NCBI GenBank assembly: GCA_016705365.1 | Contig: JADIYI010000008.1 | Location: forward strand, 620,001-684,000 | Source: Gammaproteobacteria bacterium | GTDB lineage: Bacteria > Pseudomonadota > Gammaproteobacteria > Pseudomonadales > UBA5518 | Direction: 5' to 3' | DNA: 64,000 bases | Shown: positions 7,858 to 15,813 of the stretch, piece by piece | Layout: every line of letters begins with the position of its first letter | Numbering within the stretch: the first letter of the stretch is position 1 | Position numbers and translations under genes: made by a program | Notes under the pieces: model-generated | The model's database searches: none | What the model was told of the DNA's origin: nothing | Seen by the model: the letters and a program-made list of their open reading frames with translations, nothing else

Positions 7858-9000
7858 TCAACCGAGCAAGGCCCGCGAAATGATCACTTTCATTACCTCG
7901 TTGGTGCCGGCGTAGATGCGCTGCACGCGAGCGTCGGCCCAGGCGCGTGCCACCGGGTATTCCCACATGAATCCGTAGCCGCCATGCAACTGCACGCATT
8001 CGTCCATCACCCGGCATTGCAGCTCGGTGGACAGCAGCTTGGACTTGGCCGCGGTCGGCACATCGAGCTTGCCCTGCAGATGCAGCTCGATGCAGCGGTC
8101 GACGAAGACCCGCATCGCGGTGGTTTCGGAGTCGACTTCGGCGAGCTTGAACTGGGTGTTCTGGAACGCTGCGACCGGTTTGCCGAAGGCATTGCGTTCC
8201 TTTACATAAGCCACCGTCTGGGCCAGAACCGCTTCGCACGCGCTTGCCGCGCCAACGGCTACCGACAGGCGCTCCTGCGGCAGCTCCTGCATCAGGTAGA
8301 AGAAGCCCATGCCTTCCTCGCCGAGCAGGTTGCTGCAGGGAATGCGCACGTCCTCGAAGAACAGCTCGGAGGTGTCCTGGGCCTTCATGCCGACTTTCTT
8401 CAGCAGCCGCCCCTTGCTGAAACCCGGGGTGTTGGCTTCCACCAGGATCAAGCTGGTGCCCCTGGCTCCACCCGCGGGATCGGTTTTCGCGACCACGATC
8501 ACCAGGTCCGAGAGATAGCCGTTGGTGATGAACGTCTTCGAACCGTTGATCACGTAATGATCGCCGTCGCGCACCGCGCTGGTCTTCACGCCCTGCAGAT
8601 CGGAGCCGGCGCCGGGTTCGGTCATCGCGATGGCGCTGATCATCTCGCCGCTGATCATTTTTGGCAGGTACTTTTCCTTGAGCTGCGGGCTGCCGTAATT
8701 GACGATGTACGGCGCGACGATATCGCTGTGCAGGCCCCAGCCAATGCCGGACAGACCGAGCCGCGCGATTTCCTCGTCGATCACGACGTTGTAGAGGAAA
8801 TCGGTGCCCGCGCCGCCGAATTTCTCGGGCACGGTCGGGCACAGCAAGCCCTGTTCGCCTGCCCGCAGCCAGATGTCGCGATCCACATGCCCCTGCTCTT
8901 CCCAGCGCTCGTGATGCGGTGCGCATTCGTTCTCCAGCAGCTTGCGTACGCTGGCACGAAAAATCTCGTGGTCGTCACTGAACAGTGTGCGTGGAATCAT
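7858..9000 (-). CDS. acyl-CoA dehydrogenase
   Basis: 380-residue acyl-CoA dehydrogenase of standard length. The FAD/substrate motifs are AIAMTEPGAGSDLQG and VINGSKTFITNG, with the RNAFGKPVAAFQNTQF helix and the C-terminal QLHGGYGFMWEYPVARAWAD and IYAGTNEVMKVI. The C-terminal motif reads YAGTNEV rather than YEGTSEI; in such members the catalytic Glu is usually on an earlier helix (here plausibly in LAEVDSET), as in isovaleryl-/long-chain enzymes (family knowledge, not proven). The ATG follows CGAGGCAAC and overlaps the stop of a small upstream frame in an ATGA arrangement. Confidence 0.95.
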   Translation of the reverse strand: MIPRTLFSDDHEIFRASVRKLLENECAPHHERWEEQGHVDRDIWLRAGEQGLLCPTVPEKFGGAGTDFLYNVVIDEEIARLGLSGIGWGLHSDIVAPYIVNYGSPQLKEKYLPKMISGEMISAIAMTEPGAGSDLQGVKTSAVRDGDHYVINGSKTFITNGYLSDLVIVVAKTDPAGGARGTSLILVEANTPGFSKGRLLKKVGMKAQDTSELFFEDVRIPCSNLLGEEGMGFFYLMQELPQERLSVAVGAASACEAVLAQTVAYVKERNAFGKPVAAFQNTQFKLAEVDSETTAMRVFVDRCIELHLQGKLDVPTAAKSKLLSTELQCRVMDECVQLHGGYGFMWEYPVARAWADARVQRIYAGTNEVMKVIISRALLG

Positions 9001-9245
9001 CGATGTTGCCTCGGGTGAATGGTGAAGTAGTGATCGCAGGGAAACATGCGCGGATACTCGTTCGTGTAGTCACCCGGAGGGTAGACGAACAGCATGCGGT
9101 CGGGCAGCACCTCGCGTGCGATCAGCCAACTCGATCGGCGCAGCCAGAGCACCATCAGGGATTCGATGAAACCCCGGCCGTCTCGCAGCCCAAGGCGTCC
9201 CGGGTGGCGCGGACGCAGACAATGATTGCGGGCTTCTTCCGGCAT
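8997..9245 (-). CDS. possible small protein upstream of the acyl-CoA dehydrogenase
   Basis: An 82-codon frame filling most of the 310 bases between two recognised genes. Its TGA overlaps the ATG of the downstream acyl-CoA dehydrogenase (ATGA), the usual sign of coupled bacterial genes, and its C-terminal half (LPDRMLFVYPPGDYTNEYPR) looks protein-like rather than an antisense shadow. Against it: no clear ribosome site before its ATG and no family I recognise. It could also be the decayed end of a longer gene. The rest of 9246-9310 shows nothing I can assign. Confidence 0.35.
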   Translation of the reverse strand: MPEEARNHCLRPRHPGRLGLRDGRGFIESLMVLWLRRSSWLIAREVLPDRMLFVYPPGDYTNEYPRMFPCDHYFTIHPRQHR

Positions 9246-9310
9246 GCGGGCGGCAGACAGGCCTCAGGGGATCGGGAGCGGCATTGTAATCGGCCACGGC
9301 GGCAGTGTAC

Positions 9311-9856
9311 TCATTCGTCTGGCGCGGGCGGCGGCTGTGGGGGTGGTGGCGGAGTTGCAGGCGCCGCCGCGCCGCCGCGCCGGTGCGGGCGATGCGGCGG
9401 CATCATCGGGCCGCGCCGCGCGAGCATCTCGTCGATCAGCGGCTTGCGCTGCTCGGGTGGCAATGCCAGGACCGTATCGATGAACGAGGCCTGCAACGCT
9501 TCCTGGGTCTTCATGACCTGGTCGCGGATCGCGCGCAGTTTGGCCTCGATAGCGGCCCGATCGGGTTCCGCGCGCGACAACTCGCGCGCCAGCTCCTTGT
9601 GCAAGCTGCCGAGCGCGCGCTGTTCGCGCCGCATCTCCGGCATGCGCTCATGAAACTGGCGGCGCAGCTCCTTGCGCTGTCCCTCGGGCAGAAAGCGCAA
9701 ACCTGCTTCGAAGCCGCCGCCCATCATGGGCGGGTGCATCAAGCGTGCACTGTAGCGCCCGGCCACCGAACCGATCAGCAACAGGTTGAGGGCAACGGAC
9801 ACGGCCAGCAGTACGCCCAGCACCCGTGGCTTGGCAAGAGTATCGATAATATTCAT
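9311..9856 (-). CDS. periplasmic Spy/CnrX-like sensor protein
   Basis: 181 residues: a short cytoplasmic start, one N-terminal membrane anchor (GVLLAVSVALNLLLIGSVAG, about residues 14-33) and a helical periplasmic domain with GLRFLPEGQRKELRRQFHER and LPPEQRKPLIDEM, the repeated LTxxQ-like motifs of the Spy/CpxP/CnrX heavy-metal-resistance group. It ends in a proline-rich tail. Its ATG overlaps the previous gene's stop (ATGA), and it is the third gene of a sigma factor / putative anti-sigma / sensor set, as in cnrYXH-type systems. The stimulus (metal or envelope stress) is inference; no metal-binding His/Cys cluster is obvious apart from a Met-Pro-rich MHPPMMGGG. Confidence 0.78.
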   Translation of the reverse strand: MNIIDTLAKPRVLGVLLAVSVALNLLLIGSVAGRYSARLMHPPMMGGGFEAGLRFLPEGQRKELRRQFHERMPEMRREQRALGSLHKELARELSRAEPDRAAIEAKLRAIRDQVMKTQEALQASFIDTVLALPPEQRKPLIDEMLARRGPMMPPHRPHRRGGAAAPATPPPPPQPPPAPDE

Positions 9857-10233
9857 AACAATTCCTCGATTGTGCTGCTCCCGAGCAGCAGGTCATATAA
9901 CTGTGCTTCGTCGCTGTCCGCGGAAACCTGCATGAAACCGAGCACGAAGCCGAGCAGTGCGCAGGCCGCAAAACCGGTCGACAGCCACGCAAGCCGCACC
10001 GGGTGGGCGTGGCGCGAGGTGGCCGCGCCAACGATGCGCGCCACGCGGGCCGCGTCGTCGCCGGTCGTTGTCCAGCCATCGAGCTGGCGATCGAGGCGCT
10101 CGGCATCGGCGAGCAGCGCGAGACCTTCGGGGGTACCGGCAAAGGCGTCATATACGGCCCGTTCCGCTTGCGGCCAGCGTCGGCGCTCGGCCCCGTAGGC
10201 CGCCGCCAGTTCCGCAAATCGCTTGTCGTTCAT
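9853..10233 (-). CDS. putative anti-sigma factor, single-pass membrane
   Basis: 126 residues: an acidic/basic cytoplasmic helical domain (about 1-80), one membrane span near residues 83-103 (LAWLSTGFAACALLGFVLGF) and a short periplasmic tail. It lies 9 bases after the ECF sigma stop and its own stop overlaps the start of the Spy/CnrX-like gene. Position and topology are those of anti-sigma factors that hold an ECF sigma at the membrane. No ZAS zinc motif is visible, so the assignment rests on context. Confidence 0.7.
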   Translation of the reverse strand: MNDKRFAELAAAYGAERRRWPQAERAVYDAFAGTPEGLALLADAERLDRQLDGWTTTGDDAARVARIVGAATSRHAHPVRLAWLSTGFAACALLGFVLGFMQVSADSDEAQLYDLLLGSSTIEELL

Positions 10234-10242
10234 CCGCGCCTC

Positions 10243-10854
10243 CTAGTGACGTTGATCGCGAAGCAGGGTGCGCAACGTTGCCCGCGCCCGTGACAGCAGG
10301 GATTCCAGCGCGCCTTCGCTGATGTCGAGAATGGCGGCCGCCTCGGCCTGGCTGCGCTCTTCGTAATGGCTCAGCACGATCGCGGAGCGCTGGCGTTGCG
10401 GCAATTGCGCCAGCGCCTGCTGCACTCCGAGGCCACGCTGGCGCCGCTCGAGCAGCTCGGGCGGCGTGGGGGCAGGGTCGGCGAGACTTTCCTCGAGCGG
10501 GTCGACATTCGTGCGCGTGCGGCGCAGCTGGTCGATACACAGGTTGTGCACGACCCGATAGAACCAGGTCGGGAAGCTTGCACGTCCCTCCCAGCGCCCG
10601 GGGTGCTCCCACAACCTCAGAAACGCGCTCTGCACCACTTCTTCGGCAAGCTGCGGCTCACCGCACAGGCGCTGGGCGAAGCGCGCCGCCCAGCCCCCGT
10701 GGCGGCGAACCAGCTCCTCGAGCGCGTGCTGCTCGCGCCGCCCCACTGCCGCCACCAGTTCTGCGTCGCTGCACTGCTCCAATGTTTCGACTCCATGAGC
10801 GCTCGCGCCGTCCGCGGCACGCGGCAAGTCGACCGAAAGTACGCTTTGCACCAT
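10243..10854 (-). CDS. ECF-type RNA polymerase sigma factor
   Basis: 203-residue sigma-70 family factor. Region 2 is visible in LVRRHGGWAARFAQRLCG and AEEVVQSAFLRLWEHPGRW with FPTWFYRVVHNLCIDQLRR; region 4 in LAQLPQRQRSAIVLSHYEE and ILDISEGALESLLSRAR. The ATG at 10854 was preferred to an upstream start that would add 67 low-complexity residues; a GAGGA lies upstream. It heads a three-gene unit with a likely anti-sigma and a periplasmic sensor and is divergent from an ABC exporter that it might control (inference; no promoter consensus known). Confidence 0.9.
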   Translation of the reverse strand: MVQSVLSVDLPRAADGASAHGVETLEQCSDAELVAAVGRREQHALEELVRRHGGWAARFAQRLCGEPQLAEEVVQSAFLRLWEHPGRWEGRASFPTWFYRVVHNLCIDQLRRTRTNVDPLEESLADPAPTPPELLERRQRGLGVQQALAQLPQRQRSAIVLSHYEERSQAEAAAILDISEGALESLLSRARATLRTLLRDQRH

Positions 10855-11053
10855 CTTCGCAAATGTCCTCGTTGCGAGCCATCGCCAGGCCGGCGCCGTC
10901 TGCGTGCGGCGGTACGGGTTTGACGCGCGCCGCGGGGGATTTCCTTCGCGGGCAATATTTCCGGCGCGCCCGGGAGCCCGATCGGTTATCGTTCCGGGCT
11001 CTGAACGGGACAGGGCCCGGGGTGTTCCCGGAGCTGACGGACATTCGGCAACC

Positions 11054-12799
11054 ATGGATATTTTCTGGGCGCTTCGCGGGTTCTTCCGCGCGCACTGGCG
11101 AAGCTATTGCATCGCGGCGCTGTTGCTGGTCGGGGTGGCGCTGCTCGGCCTGCTGCCGCCCGCGATCGTTGGCCGCGTGGTCGATGGCATCGATGCCGGC
11201 ACCCTGGACCGGCGTGCGCTGCTGCTGCATGCGGGCGCCATCGTGGCCTGTGCACTCGGCATCTACGTGCTGCGCTTCCTGTGGCGGCAGATTCTCTACG
11301 GCGCTTCCTATTCGCTCAGCCTGCAGCTGCGCCAGCAGATCTATGCCCACCTGCTGCAATTGTCACCGGCGGCGATGGGCAATTTCCCCACCGGCGATCT
11401 GATGGCGCGCGCCACCAACGATGTGCAGGCGGTGGAAATGACCGCCGGCGAGGCGGTGTTATCGATATTTGACGGCCTGCTGACCGGCCTGCTGGTGCTC
11501 GCGGTCATGGTGTTCGCGCTGAGCGGGTGGCTCACCCTGATGGCGCTCGCGCCGTGGCCGCTGATGAGCTGGGCGATGTGGCGTCTCGGGGACGCGCTGC
11601 ACCGGCGTTTCGACGCGGCCCAGGCGGCCTTCAGCACCCTCAACACGGTGACCCAGGAGAGCGTCGCGGGCTTGCGCGCGGTGCGCGGGCTCGGTGCCGA
11701 GGCACACGCCGCGGCACTGCTCGGGCGTGCCTCCGACGAGGCCAACGCGGCGAGTTTGCGGGTGGCGCGGATCGATTCGCGCTATGACCCGATCATCTAC
11801 CTCACAGTGGGGGCGTCGTTCATGATCAGCGTGGGTGGTGGCGCCTGGCTGATCAGCGCCGGGCAGCTCACGGTAGGCGAGCTGACCAGCTTCACGCTCT
11901 ATCTCGGGCAACTGGTGTGGCCGATGTTCGCGTTCGGCTGGATGGCGAACCTGGTGCAGCGTGGCAAGGCGGCCTGGGGGCGGATCCAGGCCTTCCTGAA
12001 TACGCCCTCGGCGGTGGAGGATCGGGGCCGGATCGATACCGTCGAGGACCACCGGCTCACTGTTGCGATCAGCACGTTTTGCTATCCCGGGCGCAGCCAG
12101 CCGGCGCTGCGCGAAATGCGTTTCAGCGTCGCCCCCGGCCAGACCCTCGGTATCGTCGGGCCAACGGGTTCCGGGAAGTCGACCCTGCTGGCGCTGATCG
12201 CCCGCTTCCATGAAGCCGAGGGTGTCGCGGTGCGCCTGGGTGAGCATCCGGTGGCGGAGTACCGGCTCGATGCGCTGCGCGCGGCGGTTTGCTGGGTGAT
12301 GCAGGAATCGGTGCTGTTCTCGGCAACGCTCGGCGAAAACCTCGCACTCGCCAGCCCCGGGGCCAGCGAGGAGGCGATCCGCGAGGTGGTGCGGGTAGCG
12401 GGTTTCGAGCGCGATCTCGAGGCGCTCCCAGAGGGGCTGCGGACCGAGGTCGGCGAGCGCGGTGTCACGCTGTCCGGTGGCCAGCGCCAGCGCCTGTGTC
12501 TGGCGCGGGCGCTGCTCGGCGAGTCACGCATCCTGCTGCTCGACGATGCCTTGTCGGCGGTCGATGCCGAAACCGAGCACCATATCCTCGGCGCGCTCGA
12601 GCAGCGTACGCGTCATCTCAGCCGGGTCATCGTCAGTCACCGCCTCTCGGCGGTGCAGGGCGCGGCGGAAATACTGGTGCTGCGCGACGGCGCGATCAGC
12701 GAGCGTGGTACCCATGCCATGCTGCTGGCCCGAGACGGGTGGTATGCCCAGACCTGGCGCTACCAGCAGCTCAGCGCCGCGGTGGAGCAGAGCTCGTGA
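11054..12799 (+). CDS. ABC exporter half-transporter, MdlA-like, degenerate ATP site
   Basis: 581 residues: six membrane helices (about 20-310) fused to an ATPase domain, type I exporter fold. Walker A GPTGSGKST is near residue 370, signature LSGGQRQR near 473, and Walker B ILLLDDALSAVD, where the usual catalytic Glu is Asp. That swap is typical of the degenerate ATP site of heterodimeric exporters (TM287/288, MdlA). The ATG at 11054 starts directly at the first helix; the earlier in-frame start would add 50 Arg-rich residues. The stop overlaps the GTG of the partner gene. Confidence 0.93.
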   Translation: MDIFWALRGFFRAHWRSYCIAALLLVGVALLGLLPPAIVGRVVDGIDAGTLDRRALLLHAGAIVACALGIYVLRFLWRQILYGASYSLSLQLRQQIYAHLLQLSPAAMGNFPTGDLMARATNDVQAVEMTAGEAVLSIFDGLLTGLLVLAVMVFALSGWLTLMALAPWPLMSWAMWRLGDALHRRFDAAQAAFSTLNTVTQESVAGLRAVRGLGAEAHAAALLGRASDEANAASLRVARIDSRYDPIIYLTVGASFMISVGGGAWLISAGQLTVGELTSFTLYLGQLVWPMFAFGWMANLVQRGKAAWGRIQAFLNTPSAVEDRGRIDTVEDHRLTVAISTFCYPGRSQPALREMRFSVAPGQTLGIVGPTGSGKSTLLALIARFHEAEGVAVRLGEHPVAEYRLDALRAAVCWVMQESVLFSATLGENLALASPGASEEAIREVVRVAGFERDLEALPEGLRTEVGERGVTLSGGQRQRLCLARALLGESRILLLDDALSAVDAETEHHILGALEQRTRHLSRVIVSHRLSAVQGAAEILVLRDGAISERGTHAMLLARDGWYAQTWRYQQLSAAVEQSS

Positions 12800-14547
12800 A
12801 ACGCAGTGCCTTGTGGCGTTTGCTGGCCCTGGCAACCCGCGACCGGCGCGCGTTCGCAATCGCCACCGCGCTGGTGCTGGTGGCGGCGGCGGCCGAGGTC
12901 GGCGGACCGTTGCTGATCAAGGTGTTCATCGACGAGCACGTGCAGACCGGGGTCTATCCGCTGGCGACGGTGGCGGCACTCGGCGCGGCCTATGTGTTCC
13001 TGCAACTGCTCAGCGCGGCGGCGGGCTACGCACAGGGCGTGGCGCTGGCGCATATCGCGCTCGCCGCGGTCGGTGCGCTGCGGGTCGCGGCGTTTGGGAC
13101 CGCGTTGCGTCTGCCGGTCGCGTGGTTCGACCGCACGCCGGTCGGAACGGTGGTCTCGCGGCTGACCAACGATACCGAGGCGGTCAAGGACTTCTATGTC
13201 AACGTGCTCGGCGTCGTGGTGGCCAACAGCGCGCGCGTGCTCGGCATGGCGGTGGCGATGCTGTGGCTGGACTGGCGTCTTGCGATCCCCTGCCTGGCGT
13301 TCCTGCCCGCGGCGTTGGCGGTGATGTGGGTCTACCAGCGCGCCAGCGGGCCACGTTTTCGCGCGGTGCGCGCGGCGCTGGCCCAGATCAATGCGTTCCT
13401 GTCCGAGTCGATCGGTGGCCTCAAGGCGGTGCAACTGAGCCGCCAGCTGGAGCGATTCGGGCTGCGTTTCAGGGGGATGTGCGAAACCCACTATCGGGCA
13501 CGCATGGCTTCGCTGCGTCTCGACGCGATGCTGCTGCGCCCGCTGGTCGACCTGCTGATGATGTGCTGCATGGCCACGCTGGTGTGGTGGCTGGGTGCCG
13601 AGGCGCTGGCCGGAGGTATCGGCATCGGGCTGGTCTACGTGTTCGTGAACTACCTCGGCCGTTTTGCCGAGCCGGTGATCGATATCACCCACCGCCTCAG
13701 CCTGTTCCAGAACGCGATGGTCTCGGCGGTGCGGGTGTTCGAGCTGGTGGATCGTGACGATGCCCGCGCGCCGCTCTTGAGCGGTCCGCTACCGCGTGAC
13801 ACGCATCTCGGCGTCCGCGCGCTGAGCTTCTCCTACGGCGCCGGCAAGCCGGTGCTCCAGGACATCTCCTTCGAGATCGGTCCCGGGCGCCTGCTGGCGC
13901 TGGTTGGCGCGACCGGCAGCGGCAAGAGCACCATCGCGGGCTTGCTGCTGCGCTTTCACCAGCCGGGTTCCGGCACGATCACGCTCGGCGGGGTGCCGCT
14001 GGCCGCGATCGATGACGCGAGTTTCAGCCGCCTCGTCGGCTACGTGCCGCAGGACCCGTTCCTGCTCGCCGGCACCCTGGCGGAGAATATCGACTTCGGA
14101 TTTGGCGCCGGCGCGGAGCAGATCATGCTGGCGGCGCAGCGCGTGGGTCTCGGCGCATTTCTGCAGAGCCTCGATCAGGGGCTCGCCACCCAGGTCGGAG
14201 AGCGCGGCGCGGCGCTGTCGGCCGGCCAGCGCCAGCAGGTGATCCTGGCCCGTGCCCTGGTGCGCAACCCGGCGATACTGGTGCTCGACGAGGCCACCGC
14301 GAGCATCGACAGCGGCACCGAGTCGCTGTTGCAGGATGCGCTGCACCGCCTCAAGGGCGAGGTCTCGATGGTTATCATCGCGCACCGGCTCTCGACCCTG
14401 CGCGAGGTGGACGAAATCCTGGTGCTGGGCGCCGGACGGGTGCAGGAGCGCGGCAGCCACGCGCAGCTCATCGCGCGTGGCGGGCTCTATCGTCGTCTGT
14501 GGGAGCTGCAGCGCATGGATTCGGCAGGCGCCTTGCCGCTGATCTGA
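12796..14547 (+). CDS. ABC exporter half-transporter, MdlB-like
   Basis: 583 residues with six membrane helices and an ATPase domain: Walker A GATGSGKST near residue 370, signature LSAGQRQQ, Walker B ILVLDEATASID with the catalytic Glu present. Together with the preceding gene it would form one exporter with one consensus and one degenerate ATP site. Translation starts at GTG 12796 inside the upstream stop (GTGA), so expression is coupled. E. coli MdlAB export is poorly defined; lipid or drug export are both possible. Confidence 0.93.
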   Translation: MKRSALWRLLALATRDRRAFAIATALVLVAAAAEVGGPLLIKVFIDEHVQTGVYPLATVAALGAAYVFLQLLSAAAGYAQGVALAHIALAAVGALRVAAFGTALRLPVAWFDRTPVGTVVSRLTNDTEAVKDFYVNVLGVVVANSARVLGMAVAMLWLDWRLAIPCLAFLPAALAVMWVYQRASGPRFRAVRAALAQINAFLSESIGGLKAVQLSRQLERFGLRFRGMCETHYRARMASLRLDAMLLRPLVDLLMMCCMATLVWWLGAEALAGGIGIGLVYVFVNYLGRFAEPVIDITHRLSLFQNAMVSAVRVFELVDRDDARAPLLSGPLPRDTHLGVRALSFSYGAGKPVLQDISFEIGPGRLLALVGATGSGKSTIAGLLLRFHQPGSGTITLGGVPLAAIDDASFSRLVGYVPQDPFLLAGTLAENIDFGFGAGAEQIMLAAQRVGLGAFLQSLDQGLATQVGERGAALSAGQRQQVILARALVRNPAILVLDEATASIDSGTESLLQDALHRLKGEVSMVIIAHRLSTLREVDEILVLGAGRVQERGSHAQLIARGGLYRRLWELQRMDSAGALPLI

Positions 14548-14551
14548 GGGC

Positions 14552-15421
14552 TCAGGCGGCGCGCGGTGCAGGACCGCTGCTGCCGGTTTCGAGCCAGCGC
14601 TTGATGCGGTTGGCATCGCCGAGCGGGGTCAGTTTGCCCTGCGAATCGAGCAACACCATCACCAGCGGACGATTGCCGACCCGGGTCTTCATGACCAGGC
14701 AGCGACCGGCTTCGTTGGTGAATCCGGTCTTGCTGAGCTGGATGTCCCAGGATCCCCCGCGCACCAGGCGGTTGGTGTTCACGAAGTCGAGCGAATAGCG
14801 CGGCTGCGGGAAGCTCACGGTGCGTTGCGCGGTGGTGGTGAACTCGCGGATCAGGGAGTACTGGCTGGCGGCCTGTGCCATCAGCACCAAGTCGCCGGCC
14901 GAGGCCTGGTTCTGGCTGGACAGGCCGGTGGAATCGGCGAAATGCGTGTGTGTCATCCGCAGCGCTTTTGCCTTCTTGTTCATTGTCTCGATGAACGCGG
15001 CCCTGCCACCCGGGTAGTGGCGCCCGAGCGCCGAGGCGGCGCGGTTCTCGGAAGACATCAGGGCCAGGCGCAGCATTTCCTTGCGTGACTGCCGGGTGTC
15101 GATGCGCAGGCGCGAGTAGGTGCCCTTGAGGCGGTCCACATCGTCCCCGGAAATGGTCAGCATCTCGTCCATCGGCAGCTTGCCGTCGAGCACCACCATC
15201 GCGGTCATCAACTTGGTGATCGAGGCGATCGGAGCGCTGCTGTCGGCGTTTTTCGCGTACAACACCTTGCCGGTCTGGGCATCGAACACCACTGCCATCG
15301 ACGAGGCGAGCTGCAACCGCTTGGGGTCGGGTGTGCGGGGCTGGGCATTTGCGGTGGCGCAGGCGAACACGGCGCAAACCAGCCCCGCGAGCGCCGCACG
15401 AAGTACTACCGGGAATGGCAT
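14552..15421 (-). CDS. pbpG: D-alanyl-D-alanine endopeptidase, PBP7 type
   Basis: 289-residue S11-family penicillin-binding protein acting on peptidoglycan cross-links in the periplasm. The signal peptide covers residues 1-27, the active-site SxxK is Ser67-Lys70 (SITK), the SxN motif is Ser124-Asn126 (SEN) and the KTG box is at 231-233. The short length without the C-terminal PBP5 domain fits PbpG rather than DacA/DacC. The ATG at 15421 follows AAGGATC; an upstream TTG would lengthen the signal. The gene ends 4 bases from the convergent ABC gene. Confidence 0.92.
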   Translation of the reverse strand: MPFPVVLRAALAGLVCAVFACATANAQPRTPDPKRLQLASSMAVVFDAQTGKVLYAKNADSSAPIASITKLMTAMVVLDGKLPMDEMLTISGDDVDRLKGTYSRLRIDTRQSRKEMLRLALMSSENRAASALGRHYPGGRAAFIETMNKKAKALRMTHTHFADSTGLSSQNQASAGDLVLMAQAASQYSLIREFTTTAQRTVSFPQPRYSLDFVNTNRLVRGGSWDIQLSKTGFTNEAGRCLVMKTRVGNRPLVMVLLDSQGKLTPLGDANRIKRWLETGSSGPAPRAA

Positions 15422-15503
15422 GGGCTTCAGATCCTTGTACAAAACAACCGTGACACTTGCAGAGTAATAGACAATTGCCCAATCGGCCAGCTAATCGGCA
15501 GGC

Positions 15504-15813
15504 TTATTCATTGCGCACGAATATCGCGAGATGCAGCGTGTGCAGCACGGGCAGACGGGCGATATCGGCAACCAGGCCAAAGCCATGGTCCGCGAATTTT
15601 TGCCGGATACTGTCCAGGGAGGTTGCGTACTGAGCGCTCACTTCGCCGAAAAGCCCTTCTTTCAATGTGCGACGGATGCTGGTCAGGGCCAGCGGACTGA
15701 GACAGGACAGCAGTACATGGCTCTCGCGGCCCGTCCCCGGCTGCCGATGGAGCGGCCTCGCAGCGCGCACCAAAGCCGGAGTCCAGCAGATGGAGTTCGG
15801 ATCGCTCGCTCAT
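15504..15813 (-). pseudogene. small gene after molybdopterin oxidoreductase, probably frameshifted
   Basis: An ATG at 15813 overlaps the oxidoreductase stop (ATGA) and begins MSERSELHLLDSGFG, but this frame becomes Pro/Ser/Arg-rich shadow sequence. The coherent continuation (ESHVLLSCLSPLALTSIRR, FADHGFGLVADIARLPVLH, LHLAIFVRNE) is in the neighbouring frame, 15773 to 15504. Dropping one base near 15772-15774 (a TTT run) joins them into about 102 residues. Alternatively the second frame is an intact 89-codon gene starting at TTG 15773 or GTG 15770. I do not recognise the protein. Sequencing error, real frameshift and non-ATG start all remain possible. Confidence 0.45.
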
